This document shows positions 1-7,121 of a stretch of DNA of 64,000 bases, piece after piece. Under the pieces are notes generated by a model. It was given only the letters and a program-made list of their open reading frames with translations, made no database searches and had not been told where the DNA came from. A program made the position numbers and the translations under genes. The DNA is from Novosphingobium terrae (GTDB taxonomy: Bacteria; Pseudomonadota; Alphaproteobacteria; Sphingomonadales; Sphingomonadaceae): contig NZ_JABVZR010000001.1 of assembly GCF_017163935.1 (NCBI RefSeq), positions 868,001 through 932,000 of the forward strand, written 5' to 3'. Positions within the stretch are counted from its first letter, which is position 1. The number at the start of each line of letters is the position of its first letter.

Positions 1-1
1 C

Positions 2-535
2 GCCGATGCTCAGCGCCCCACCACCTACAAGGCGCAGATCGATCAGGCCGAAGCCCGCCGCAAGCAGCTGGTCGCCCAGATCCAGCCGATGGTCGACAAG
101 TACAACAAGGACGCAGCGGCCCCCGGCGCGAACGCCGCCGCCATCCAGCAGCAGGGTGAAACCATCCAGAAGCTGCAGGAATCGGGCCAGCAGGAGCTGC
201 AGAAGATCCTGGAGCCGGTGAACCTGTCGCGCGCCTATGTGCGTGAGCAGATCCTCGACAAGCTGGATGCCTCGATCCAGGCCGCCATGCAGAAGAACGG
301 CGTGACGCTGCTGCTCGATCCGCGCGCCAAGCTGGCTTCCAGCAACGCCTATGACCTGAGCCGCGCGATCCTGACCGAAGTTGACGCCGCGATCCCCAAC
401 GCTCAGCTCGTGCCGCCCGCCGGCTGGCTGCCGCGCGAAGTGCGTGAGCAGCAGGCCCAGCAGCAGCAGGCTGCCGCCGCCGCTGGTGGCGCTGCTCCTG
501 CCGCCGGTCGCCCTGACGCCGGCGGTGGCCGCTAA
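2..535 (+). CDS. OmpH/Skp-family periplasmic chaperone, 3' end only
   Basis: The reading frame is open from the first complete codon and stops with TAA at 533-535, so the start and any signal peptide lie outside the window. What remains is a Gln/Ala/Lys-rich, largely helical stretch followed by a segment with 'GVTLLLDPRAKLASSNAYDLS', the usual C-terminal core of OmpH/Skp proteins, and a Gln/Ala/Gly-rich tail. Members of this family are periplasmic holdase chaperones that deliver unfolded outer-membrane proteins to the BamA machinery. The next gene, fabZ, starts 21 bp downstream on the same strand. This matches the common bamA-skp-lpxD-fabZ envelope-biogenesis cluster and supports the call. 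The family assignment is good; the exact name (skp or ompH) is not distinguishable from this fragment. Confidence 0.85.
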   Translation, partial: ADAQRPTTYKAQIDQAEARRKQLVAQIQPMVDKYNKDAAAPGANAAAIQQQGETIQKLQESGQQELQKILEPVNLSRAYVREQILDKLDASIQAAMQKNGVTLLLDPRAKLASSNAYDLSRAILTEVDAAIPNAQLVPPAGWLPREVREQQAQQQQAAAAAGGAAPAAGRPDAGGGR

Positions 536-556
536 GGCGCGGACCGGGAACCCCTG

Positions 557-1048
557 ATGAGCGAGACCACTCCCGCGCCGCTGGGCGTTTCGGCGCCCAC
601 TCCGGTGGATTATGACATCCGCAAGATCCTGGCTGCGTTGCCGCATCGCTATCCGATGCTGCTGGTCGACCGGGTGGTCTCGATCACGCCTGACGAGTCG
701 CTGCATGCCGTGAAGGCGGTCAGCTTCAACGAGGGCTTCTTTCAGGGGCATTTCCCGGGTCGCCCGATCATGCCGGGCGTGCTGATCGTCGAGGCGCTGG
801 CGCAGGCCGCCGGTATCCTCGCGATCGAATCGCTTGGTCTGGCCGGTTCGGGCAAGCTGGTCTATTTCATGGCGATCGAGGACGCGAAGTTCCGCGCTCC
901 GGTCGAACCGGGCGTGCTGCTCGACCTGCATGTGGGCTTTATCCAGAAGCGGGCACGGGTCTGCAAGTTCTGGGGCAAGGCCATGCTGGGCGACAAGCTG
1001 GCCACCGAGGTCAGCTTCACTGCCATGATCGCGGATCAGCCCGCCTAA
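557..1048 (+). CDS. fabZ: 3-hydroxyacyl-ACP dehydratase FabZ
   Basis: FabZ removes water from (3R)-hydroxyacyl-ACP to give trans-2-enoyl-ACP in type II fatty acid synthesis, in the cytoplasm. The 163-residue product is slightly longer than the usual ~145-150 because of an N-terminal extension of about 15 residues. The family signature is clear: '[13 protein letters not shown]' near residue 29, the hot-dog-fold catalytic segment '[20 protein letters not shown]' (catalytic His, with the conserved Glu in VEALAQ), and '[13 protein letters not shown]'. It lies 21 bp after the skp-like gene in the same direction, as in lipid A and envelope gene clusters. Here lpxA does not follow; instead a repeat remnant and rpmE come next. 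The ATG is preceded by 'ggaaccc', a moderate ribosome binding site. Confidence 0.96.
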   Translation: MSETTPAPLGVSAPTPVDYDIRKILAALPHRYPMLLVDRVVSITPDESLHAVKAVSFNEGFFQGHFPGRPIMPGVLIVEALAQAAGILAIESLGLAGSGKLVYFMAIEDAKFRAPVEPGVLLDLHVGFIQKRARVCKFWGKAMLGDKLATEVSFTAMIADQPA

Positions 1049-1053
1049 GAACA

Positions 1054-1139
1054 GATGGAGAGGCAGCGCGCTCGGATCGGGTGCCAATGCCGCTTCGTCG
1101 GGAGACGTTATAGGAGCGCGAGGGTGTAACACCCTCGCA
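1054..1139. repeat. Truncated copy (A-end) of a palindrome-bounded intergenic element
   Basis: Only one end of the element described at 42872-43110 is present here. It includes the block with 'GATGGAGAG', 'CGGGTGCCA', then 'GTCGGGAGACGT' and the terminal palindrome at 1118-1138 (arms GCGAGGGTGT and ACACCCTCGC around a central A). It starts within a few bases of the fabZ stop codon. The other end is missing, so this is a remnant. Confidence 0.75.
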
Positions 1140-1254
1140 TCTTCTCTTTCTTGTCTCCTGAATCCAGAGCTGGACAAAAGCGCCGCTCCTCGCTAGGGGC
1201 GGCGCTTCCATTTCGGGCCGGTCGGAACCGGCACTTCAAACGAAAGATATTGCC

Positions 1255-1485
1255 ATGAAGGCCAACACCCACCCCGATTACCACTTCATCACCGTTCAGA
1301 TGACTGACGGCACCACCTTCCAGACCCGTTCGACCTGGGGCAAGGAAGGCGACGTGCTCGCTCTGGACATCGATCCCACCTCGCACCCGGCCTGGACCGG
1401 CGGCAGCGGTCGTCTGCTCGACCAGGGTGGCCGTGTGGCCCAGTTCAACAAGCGCTTCGGTGGCCTCAGCCTCAAGAAGGGCTGA
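1255..1485 (+). CDS. rpmE: 50S ribosomal protein L31
   Basis: L31 sits at the central protuberance of the large ribosomal subunit and contributes to the bridge with the small subunit. The 76-residue protein starts [10 protein letters not shown] and ends with '[12 protein letters not shown]', both typical of L31. The four zinc-binding cysteines of the C+ type are absent: there are no Cys residues at all. This is therefore the zinc-independent C- type. It is followed at once by a rho-independent terminator and is probably monocistronic. Confidence 0.96.
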   Translation: MKANTHPDYHFITVQMTDGTTFQTRSTWGKEGDVLALDIDPTSHPAWTGGSGRLLDQGGRVAQFNKRFGGLSLKKG

Positions 1486-1510
1486 TCCTCGCGCTTGCAG
1501 GATTGTACGA

Positions 1511-1538
1511 AAAGGGCTCGGGAAACCGGGCCCTTTTT
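1511..1538 (+). terminator. Rho-independent terminator of rpmE
   Basis: An 11-bp stem (one G:T pair) starting AAAGGGCTCGG closes on a GAAA-type loop and runs into TTTTT. It lies 25 bp after the rpmE stop codon. Confidence 0.9.
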
Positions 1539-1694
1539 GCGTATGGGGGTAAGCGGGCTGCGGGGCAGGGCAATTAATTTTCGAGCCGCTGCATTTTTCG
1601 CTTTTCAAACCTGCCGATCTCATGCAAAGGCGCGCCTCCCGACAGGCAAGGCCTTGACGGAAACATAGCCCGCTGCCGCTAAGGCAGCCTGTGT

Positions 1695-1772
1695 GGCGAC
1701 TGTAGCTCAGTTGGTTAGAGCGCCGGTTTGTGGTACCGGAGGTCGAGGGTTCGAACCCCTTCAGTCGCCCCA
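1695..1772 (+). tRNA. tRNA-His (GTG)
   Basis: A full cloverleaf can be folded. The acceptor GCGACTG (1696-1702) pairs with CAGTCGC (1762-1768). The D arm is GCTC/GAGC. The anticodon stem CCGGT/ACCGG encloses the loop TTGTGGT with anticodon GTG, and the T-loop is TTCGAAC. The discriminator is C and an encoded CCA follows. A G at 1695 gives the extra -1 guanine characteristic of histidine tRNAs. Confidence 0.95.
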
Positions 1773-1944
1773 TTTCTCTCATGAGAAAATCTCGATCATC
1801 GCAGAAGACCGGTATAACCGGCGCGCGCGGCCCTCTTGGCCTTTATGCCCCTTGCCGATGGGGGCGCCCCCTGCCAAAGCAACAGGTCTGTTTTTCGCGC
1901 CTGAGGCTGTGAGGCCCTGTCGCCAGCTTTCGGTTCGCTTGCCC

Positions 1945-2724
1945 ATGCATGGCTTTGCCAATCCTGCCCGTTTCCTGCGCATCGCCACCTGGGCGACGCC
2001 GCTCTGTTTGATCGCGGGTCTGCTGATCGCCAGCGCGGCGCTGGTGTGGGGTGTGGGCTTCGGTCCGGCCGATGCGCTTCAGGGCGATGTGGTGCGGATC
2101 ATCTATCTGCATGTGCCCACGGCTTGGCTGGGGATGATGGGCTGGTCCTCGATCGCGATCGCCAGCTTCGTCGAGATCGTCTGGCGTCACCCGCTGGCGG
2201 GGATTGCTGCGAGGGCGGCTGCTCTGCCGGGCGCGGTGTTTACCGCGCTGTGCCTGATCACCGGCTCGATCTGGGGGCGCCCGGCCTGGGGCACCTGGTG
2301 GGTGTGGGATGGGCGGCTGACAAGCATGCTGGTGCTGCTGTTCCTCTATTTCGGCTATATGGCGCTGGCGGGCGCGACCCAGCATGACGATGCACCCGGG
2401 CAGGGGCAGGGCAGGATGGCCGCGATTTTCGGCCTGATCGGCGCGGTGAACATTCCGATCATTCATTATTCGGTGCTGTGGTGGAACAGCCTGCATCAGC
2501 CGCCCAGCCTTTCGGTAAGCGGTGTGGTGACGGGCACGGGCCCTATGGCCACCAGCTTCGTGGTGCCGCTGCTGACCAGCGTTCTGGGCTTCACCCTGAT
2601 CTACACCGGCGTGGTACTGGCCCGCATGCGCATGATTCTGGCAGATTCGCAGGCTGAGGCCCGCTTGCGCCGCAAGGCGATGGCGGCGCAGGCGCGTAGT
2701 GGCGCTCTGGCGGAGGGCTGGTGA
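1945..2724 (+). CDS. ccmC: Cytochrome c maturation heme transporter CcmC
   Basis: CcmC is a multi-spanning inner-membrane protein that loads heme onto the chaperone CcmE in System I cytochrome c biogenesis. The chosen start, MHGFANPARF, gives 259 residues with about six membrane helices. The tryptophan-rich heme-handling loop 'WGTWWVWDGRLTS' lies between helices. Conserved histidines occur in 'YLHVPTAWLG' and 'IPIIHYSVLWWNSLHQP'. A longer open frame extends upstream through the tRNA-His gene and is not credible. It overlaps ccmD by one base (TGATG). It is the first ccm gene in the window; ccmA and ccmB are not upstream of it. Confidence 0.96.
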   Translation: MHGFANPARFLRIATWATPLCLIAGLLIASAALVWGVGFGPADALQGDVVRIIYLHVPTAWLGMMGWSSIAIASFVEIVWRHPLAGIAARAAALPGAVFTALCLITGSIWGRPAWGTWWVWDGRLTSMLVLLFLYFGYMALAGATQHDDAPGQGQGRMAAIFGLIGAVNIPIIHYSVLWWNSLHQPPSLSVSGVVTGTGPMATSFVVPLLTSVLGFTLIYTGVVLARMRMILADSQAEARLRRKAMAAQARSGALAEGW

Positions 2725-2867
2725 TGCGCGAGGCACTTGATCCGTGGCAATTCGTGGTCGCCGCCTATGCGATAGGGGCGATCACCACGCTGGCGATGGT
2801 CGCCGGAAGCTGGCTCTCGATGCGCCGCGCTGAAAAGCGGCGCGATAAGGTGCGTGAAGGCAAATGA
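2724..2867 (+). CDS. ccmD: Heme exporter subunit CcmD
   Basis: This small frame encodes 47 residues starting MREALDPWQFVVAAYAIGA: a short amphipathic N-terminus, one membrane helix, then a basic tail rich in Arg, Lys and Glu. That is the standard CcmD layout. CcmD binds CcmC and CcmE and helps release heme-loaded CcmE. The start overlaps the ccmC stop and the stop overlaps the ccmE start (ATGA), so it is translationally coupled on both sides. Position and topology support the call more than sequence identity does. Confidence 0.9.
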   Translation: MREALDPWQFVVAAYAIGAITTLAMVAGSWLSMRRAEKRRDKVREGK

Positions 2868-3322
2868 CGGGAACGGGATTGCGGGCCAAGCATCAAAGGT
2901 TGGTGCTGCTGGGTGTGGCGCTGGTCGTGCTGCTGGTGGCGGGACTGCTGGCGGCCTGGGCGCTGCGCAATCAGGCCAGCTATTTCTATGTGCCGAGCGA
3001 AATCCTCGCCAAGCCGCCCGAGGCGGACCGTTCGGTGCGCCTTGGCGGCATGGTGGTGCGCGGCAGCATGAAGGACGCGCCCGATGGGGTGACGGTCAAT
3101 TTCCTCGTCACCGATGGCAAGCAACAGGTGCCGGTGCGCTTTGCCGGCATCCGCCCCGCGCTGTTCGTGGAAGGATCGGGCGTGGTGGCCGAGGGGCACT
3201 GGACCAACGGTCTCTTCACGGCCGACAATCTGCTGGCCAAGCATGATGAAAAATACACCCCCCGCGAAATGCAGGGCATGACCACCGATCAGGCCCATAA
3301 AACCATCGCGGAAACCAAATAA
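2864..3322 (+). CDS. ccmE: Cytochrome c maturation heme chaperone CcmE
   Basis: CcmE is a periplasmic, membrane-anchored chaperone that holds heme covalently through a histidine before passing it to CcmF. The 152-residue protein has an N-terminal cytoplasmic KH segment, one membrane anchor at about residues 10-30, and an OB-fold domain. The heme-attachment motif is 'LAKHDEKYTP', with the conserved His and following Tyr. 'LFVEGSGVVAEG' is another family hallmark. The start overlaps the ccmD stop codon. Confidence 0.97.
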   Translation: MTGTGLRAKHQRLVLLGVALVVLLVAGLLAAWALRNQASYFYVPSEILAKPPEADRSVRLGGMVVRGSMKDAPDGVTVNFLVTDGKQQVPVRFAGIRPALFVEGSGVVAEGHWTNGLFTADNLLAKHDEKYTPREMQGMTTDQAHKTIAETK

Positions 3323-3342
3323 GATGAAGACGGGAGACGCGC

Positions 3343-5325
3343 GTGCTCGCTGAACTGGGCCTTGCCATGCTGTGGCTGGCCGCCGCCCTTGCCGGGCTGC
3401 AACTTGTGGCGGGCAGCGTTGCGCTCACCAAGGATGGGGAAGGGCTGGGCGGCATTGTGCGCCCCGTCGCGGTGGTGCAGGGCGTGCTGGCGGCAGCGGC
3501 CTTTGCCAGCCTGATCTGGCTTTTCGTGCAGACCGACACCTCGGTGAAGCTGGTGGCGGAGAACAGCCATTCGGCCAAGCCGCTGATCTACAAGATTGCG
3601 GGCACATGGGGGAACCATGAAGGCTCGATGCTGCTGTGGGTGACGGTGATGGGGCTGGCGGGCGGCTTTGTCGCGCTGGTCGAGCGCCGTTTGCCGGAAC
3701 GCACCATGATGGCCACGCTGGCCGGGCAGGCCTTTGTCAGCCTTGGTTTCTATGCCTTTCTGCTGTTTGCCTCCAACCCGTTTCAGCGGCTGAACCCCGC
3801 GCCTCAGGAGGGCAATGGGCTTAATCCGCTGCTGCAGGACCCGGGCCTCGCCTTCCATCCGCCCACGCTGTATCTCGGCTATGTCGGGCTTTCGATCGCC
3901 TTCAGCTTTGCCATTGGCGCGCTGGTGACGCGCGAGGTCGGCCCGGCCTTTGCCCGCGCCATGCGGCCATGGGTGCTGGGGGCGTGGATTTTCCTGACTC
4001 TGGGCATCACGGCGGGCAGCTATTGGGCCTATTATATGCTGGGCTGGGGCGGCTGGTGGTTTTGGGACCCGGTCGAGAACGCCAGCCTGATGCCTTGGCT
4101 GGCGGCGACGGCGCTGCTCCATTCGGCCAGCGTGCTGGCGGCGCGCAATGCGCTGCGGGCCTGGACGGTGATGCTGGGCGTGGTGGCCTTTTCCATGTCG
4201 ATGGTCGGCACCTTTCTGGTGCGCTCGGGCATTCTGACCAGCGTGCATGCCTTTGCGGTCGATCCACGGCGCGGCGGCTTTATTCTGGCGCTGCTGGCGA
4301 TCAACATCGGCGCGGCGCTGGTGCTCTTCGCCCTGCGCGCGGGCACCGTCACCGAGGGCGAGCGCTTCGAGGTGACCAGCCGTGAGGCCTCGCTGGTCTT
4401 CAACAATGTGATGCTCAGTTCCATTCTGGGCATCGTGCTGCTGGGCACGCTCTATCCGCTCGTCACCGAGGCGATGGGGGTGAAGGTTTCCGTCGGCCCG
4501 CCCTATTTCACGCCGATGAGCGCGGTCTTTGCCGTGCCGATGCTGGTGGTGCTGGCCATTGGGCCGCTGCTGCGCTGGCGCCATGACCGCTTCAAGCGGG
4601 TGAGCCCGGTGCTGGCCGCGCCTCTGGCGGTTACCATCATCGCCGCCATCGGTTTTGCTGTCGGCGGTGTGACCTCCACCATGTCGCTGATTGCGCTTTC
4701 GCTGGCGCCCGGTCTGGCGGTGGCCAGTGTGCTGCCGCTGCGCGGGCGCCATCTGGGCCGCGCGCCGCTCTCGCTGTGGGGCATGGTGATCGCGCATCTC
4801 GGGCTGGCGGTGGCGCTGTTCGGCATGGGCGCGGATGGCGCCTTTACCAAGGAGCGCTTGATCGCCGCCCGCGTCGGTGAAAGCGTCGATGTCGGCCCAT
4901 GGCAGGTCAAGCTGGGGGCGATCACCCCGGTCGCCGGGCCGAACTGGACCGCGCTGGAGGCCGATCTGGTCGCTAGCTATGATGGCGCGTCGCCCGATCA
5001 TCTGAAACCCCAGTCGCGCACCTTCTGGGCGCCGCCGCAGACCACCTCGGTTTCGGCGCTGCACACGCGCTGGAACGGGCAGCTCTACACCGTGCTGGGC
5101 GAGGAGACGCATGATGCCTCCAGCGCCGCCATGCCCACCGGGCGCTGGCAGCTGCGCCTTTGGTGGAAGCCCTTTGTGCCGATGATCTGGCTGGGCGGCA
5201 TTCTGGTGGCGCTCGGCGGATTTCTGGCCCTGCTCAGCCGGGTGAGGCAGGATCTCAAGCGCCGTACCGTGCGTGCGCGCGGCGATATCCGCCGGGGCGA
5301 TCGTGAGGAAAGGGAAGCGGCATGA
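3343..5325 (+). CDS. ccmF: Cytochrome c heme lyase subunit CcmF
   Basis: CcmF is the large inner-membrane component of the heme lyase that ligates heme to apocytochrome CXXCH motifs. The 660-residue product has many membrane spans. It has the tryptophan-rich motif 'GWGGWWFWDPVENASLMPWL', the preceding 'AGTWGNHEGSMLLWV', and 'FLVRSGILTSVHAFA' with a heme-ligand histidine. The start is GTG at 3343 with 'cgggagac' upstream; an ATG at 3324 is in another frame. The stop overlaps the ccmG start by four bases. Confidence 0.97.
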   Translation: MLAELGLAMLWLAAALAGLQLVAGSVALTKDGEGLGGIVRPVAVVQGVLAAAAFASLIWLFVQTDTSVKLVAENSHSAKPLIYKIAGTWGNHEGSMLLWVTVMGLAGGFVALVERRLPERTMMATLAGQAFVSLGFYAFLLFASNPFQRLNPAPQEGNGLNPLLQDPGLAFHPPTLYLGYVGLSIAFSFAIGALVTREVGPAFARAMRPWVLGAWIFLTLGITAGSYWAYYMLGWGGWWFWDPVENASLMPWLAATALLHSASVLAARNALRAWTVMLGVVAFSMSMVGTFLVRSGILTSVHAFAVDPRRGGFILALLAINIGAALVLFALRAGTVTEGERFEVTSREASLVFNNVMLSSILGIVLLGTLYPLVTEAMGVKVSVGPPYFTPMSAVFAVPMLVVLAIGPLLRWRHDRFKRVSPVLAAPLAVTIIAAIGFAVGGVTSTMSLIALSLAPGLAVASVLPLRGRHLGRAPLSLWGMVIAHLGLAVALFGMGADGAFTKERLIAARVGESVDVGPWQVKLGAITPVAGPNWTALEADLVASYDGASPDHLKPQSRTFWAPPQTTSVSALHTRWNGQLYTVLGEETHDASSAAMPTGRWQLRLWWKPFVPMIWLGGILVALGGFLALLSRVRQDLKRRTVRARGDIRRGDREEREAA

Positions 5326-5885
5326 CCCAAAGCGAAGCACCCCGCGCGCCCCGCGCTCCGAGCTGGACCTTGTGGTTGCCGCTGGCGCTGTTCGTGCTGT
5401 TTGTCGGCGGCGTGGCGATCTCGCTGATGCTGCCCAAAAGCACCGACATCAACAGCCAGATGATCGGCAAGCCGCTGCCCACCTTCTCGCTGCGACCGGC
5501 GGCGGATGGGCGGCCCGGGCTCTCCAATGGCGATTTCGCCACGGGCAAGCCGCGCCTGCTCAACATCTTTGCCAGCTGGTGCGTGCCTTGCGGCGTGGAA
5601 GCGCCGGTGTTGGCCGAATTGCAGCGTCAGGGCGCGCAGATCGACGGCATCGCCATCCGCGACCACAAGGACGATCTCAACGCCTTCCTCGCCAAGAACG
5701 GCAATCCCTATCAGCGCATCGGTGCCGATGATGTCTCGGCGGTGCAGCTGGCGATCGGCTCCTCGGGTGTGCCGGAAACCTTCGTGATCGATGGCAAGGG
5801 CGTGATCCGCTACCAGCATATCGGCGACATTCGCGCCGAGGAAATCCCGATGATGCTGGCCAAGCTGAAGGAGGCCGAATCGTGA
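5322..5885 (+). CDS. ccmG: Thiol:disulfide oxidoreductase CcmG/DsbE
   Basis: This thioredoxin-like protein keeps apocytochrome c cysteines reduced in the periplasm for heme attachment. After a short cytoplasmic segment and one membrane anchor (about residues 17-38) comes a thioredoxin fold. Its active site is 'ASWCVPCGVEAPVL' and its cis-proline motif is 'SSGVPETFVID'. The length of 187 residues is typical. It overlaps ccmF upstream and ccmH downstream, both by ATGA-type overlaps. Confidence 0.96.
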   Translation: MTQSEAPRAPRAPSWTLWLPLALFVLFVGGVAISLMLPKSTDINSQMIGKPLPTFSLRPAADGRPGLSNGDFATGKPRLLNIFASWCVPCGVEAPVLAELQRQGAQIDGIAIRDHKDDLNAFLAKNGNPYQRIGADDVSAVQLAIGSSGVPETFVIDGKGVIRYQHIGDIRAEEIPMMLAKLKEAES

Positions 5886-6298
5886 TCGCGCGCTTCCTGC
5901 TCCCTGCCGCTCTGGCGCTGGCGCCGGTGATGGCGCTGGCCGATGACACCATGCCGCCCGCGCCCTTCGCCTATCGCCAGCTGAGCGATCCGGCCAAGGA
6001 GGCCAAGGCCAAGGCGCTGATGGAAACGCTGCGCTGCCTGGTCTGCCAGAGCCAGTCGATTGCCGATTCGGATGCGCCCATCGCGGGCGACATGCGCAAT
6101 CAGGTCCGCCTGCGCATCGATGCCGGTGAAGATCCCGAGGCGATTCGCAGCTGGCTGATCCAGCGTTATGGCGATTACGTCAGCTATGCGCCGCGCGTCA
6201 CCGCCGCGACATGGCCGCTGTTTGCCGTGCCGCTGGGGCTGATCGTGGTGGCTGCCGCCGTGATGCGCCGCCGATTTGTCAAAAGGAATGCCGCATGA
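5882..6298 (+). CDS. ccmH: Cytochrome c maturation protein CcmH
   Basis: CcmH is the membrane-anchored thiol partner that presents reduced apocytochrome to CcmF. The 138-residue protein has a cleavable signal (ending around 'PVMALAD'), the redox motif 'LRCLVCQSQSIADSDA' (RCxxCQ), and a C-terminal membrane helix with a basic tail. The short length fits the alphaproteobacterial form without a fused TPR domain. That part is encoded by the next gene, which overlaps by four bases. Confidence 0.96.
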   Translation: MIARFLLPAALALAPVMALADDTMPPAPFAYRQLSDPAKEAKAKALMETLRCLVCQSQSIADSDAPIAGDMRNQVRLRIDAGEDPEAIRSWLIQRYGDYVSYAPRVTAATWPLFAVPLGLIVVAAAVMRRRFVKRNAA

Positions 6299-7056
6299 CC
6301 TGGCTGGCGATTGCCGCTCTGGCGCTGGTGGTTCTGCTGGTGCTGACTCTGGGCTTCCGCGCGCCCCGCAGCGGGTGGGAGGCGATTGCCTCCGCTCTGG
6401 TGCTGGGGCTGGCGGGCTATGCGCTTCAGGGCCATCCGGGGCAGGCCGGGCAGCCTCATGACGAGGCGCAGAAGCCCAACATCTTCGCAACCACGCTGGT
6501 CGATGAACGCCGCAAGGTGGTGGGCAACGATATGCAGCCCACCAGTTGGGAAATGGTTGGGGACGCGCTGATGCGCCATGGCGATTATGCCGCCGCCGCC
6601 ACCATGCTGAACGGCGCGGTGGAGAAGGACCCGAAGAACAGCGACGCATGGCTGGAAATGGCCAGCGCGCTGGTCGGCCATGCTGAGGGTTCGCTTTCTC
6701 CGGCGGCGCTTTATGCCTTCCGCAAGGCTTCCGCCGCCGATCCCAAGGCGCCCGGGCCGCCGATGTTCCTGGGGCTGGCCTTGGCCGGTTCGGGCCAGTT
6801 TGACGAGGCGCGCTCGCTCTGGGCGGGCCTGCTGGCCCGCGCGCCGGCCGATGCGCCATGGCGGCCCGATCTGGTGTCGCGCATGCAGCGGCTCGATCAG
6901 ATCATTGCCATGACTCGCGCGGCGCAGGGGATGCCGCAAACCCTCCCTCAGGGGCCTGCCCAGCCAGAGGCGCCCGCTCTGAAATCGAATGTAAATTCGG
7001 CCAATTCCGGCGATTCTTCAGCTTCTGTGCAGGGAACCGCACAGGGCTTGCGTTGA
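6295..7056 (+). CDS. CcmI-like TPR apocytochrome chaperone
   Basis: The 253-residue protein starts MTWLAIAALALVVLLVLTL, two N-terminal membrane helices, and then has two or three TPR-like helical pairs ('EMVGDALMRHGDYAAAATMLNGAVEKDPKNSDAWLEMA' region, residues ~78-160). It ends in a Pro/Ala/Ser-rich tail. As the last gene overlapping ccmH it fits the CcmI/CycH role of binding apocytochrome c C-termini. It is shorter than the full bipartite CcmI, so the assignment rests on position and layout. An upstream in-frame start at 6211 would overlap ccmH heavily and was not used. Confidence 0.85.
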   Translation: MTWLAIAALALVVLLVLTLGFRAPRSGWEAIASALVLGLAGYALQGHPGQAGQPHDEAQKPNIFATTLVDERRKVVGNDMQPTSWEMVGDALMRHGDYAAAATMLNGAVEKDPKNSDAWLEMASALVGHAEGSLSPAALYAFRKASAADPKAPGPPMFLGLALAGSGQFDEARSLWAGLLARAPADAPWRPDLVSRMQRLDQIIAMTRAAQGMPQTLPQGPAQPEAPALKSNVNSANSGDSSASVQGTAQGLR

Positions 7057-7121
7057 TTGTCCTTGTTGCAGGGCCATGAGCGCGCTAATCGGCGGCGCTC
7101 CGCAACGGCGGAGAGTGTATT

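Noticed and set aside
1693..1944. Upstream extension of ccmC through tRNA-His
   Set aside because: It translates the tRNA and a spacer with no relation to CcmC.
3289..5340. 683-codon open frame on the minus strand opposite ccmF and ccmG
   Set aside because: It is rich in His, Arg, Gln and Gly with no domain, the usual antisense shadow of a high-GC membrane-protein gene.
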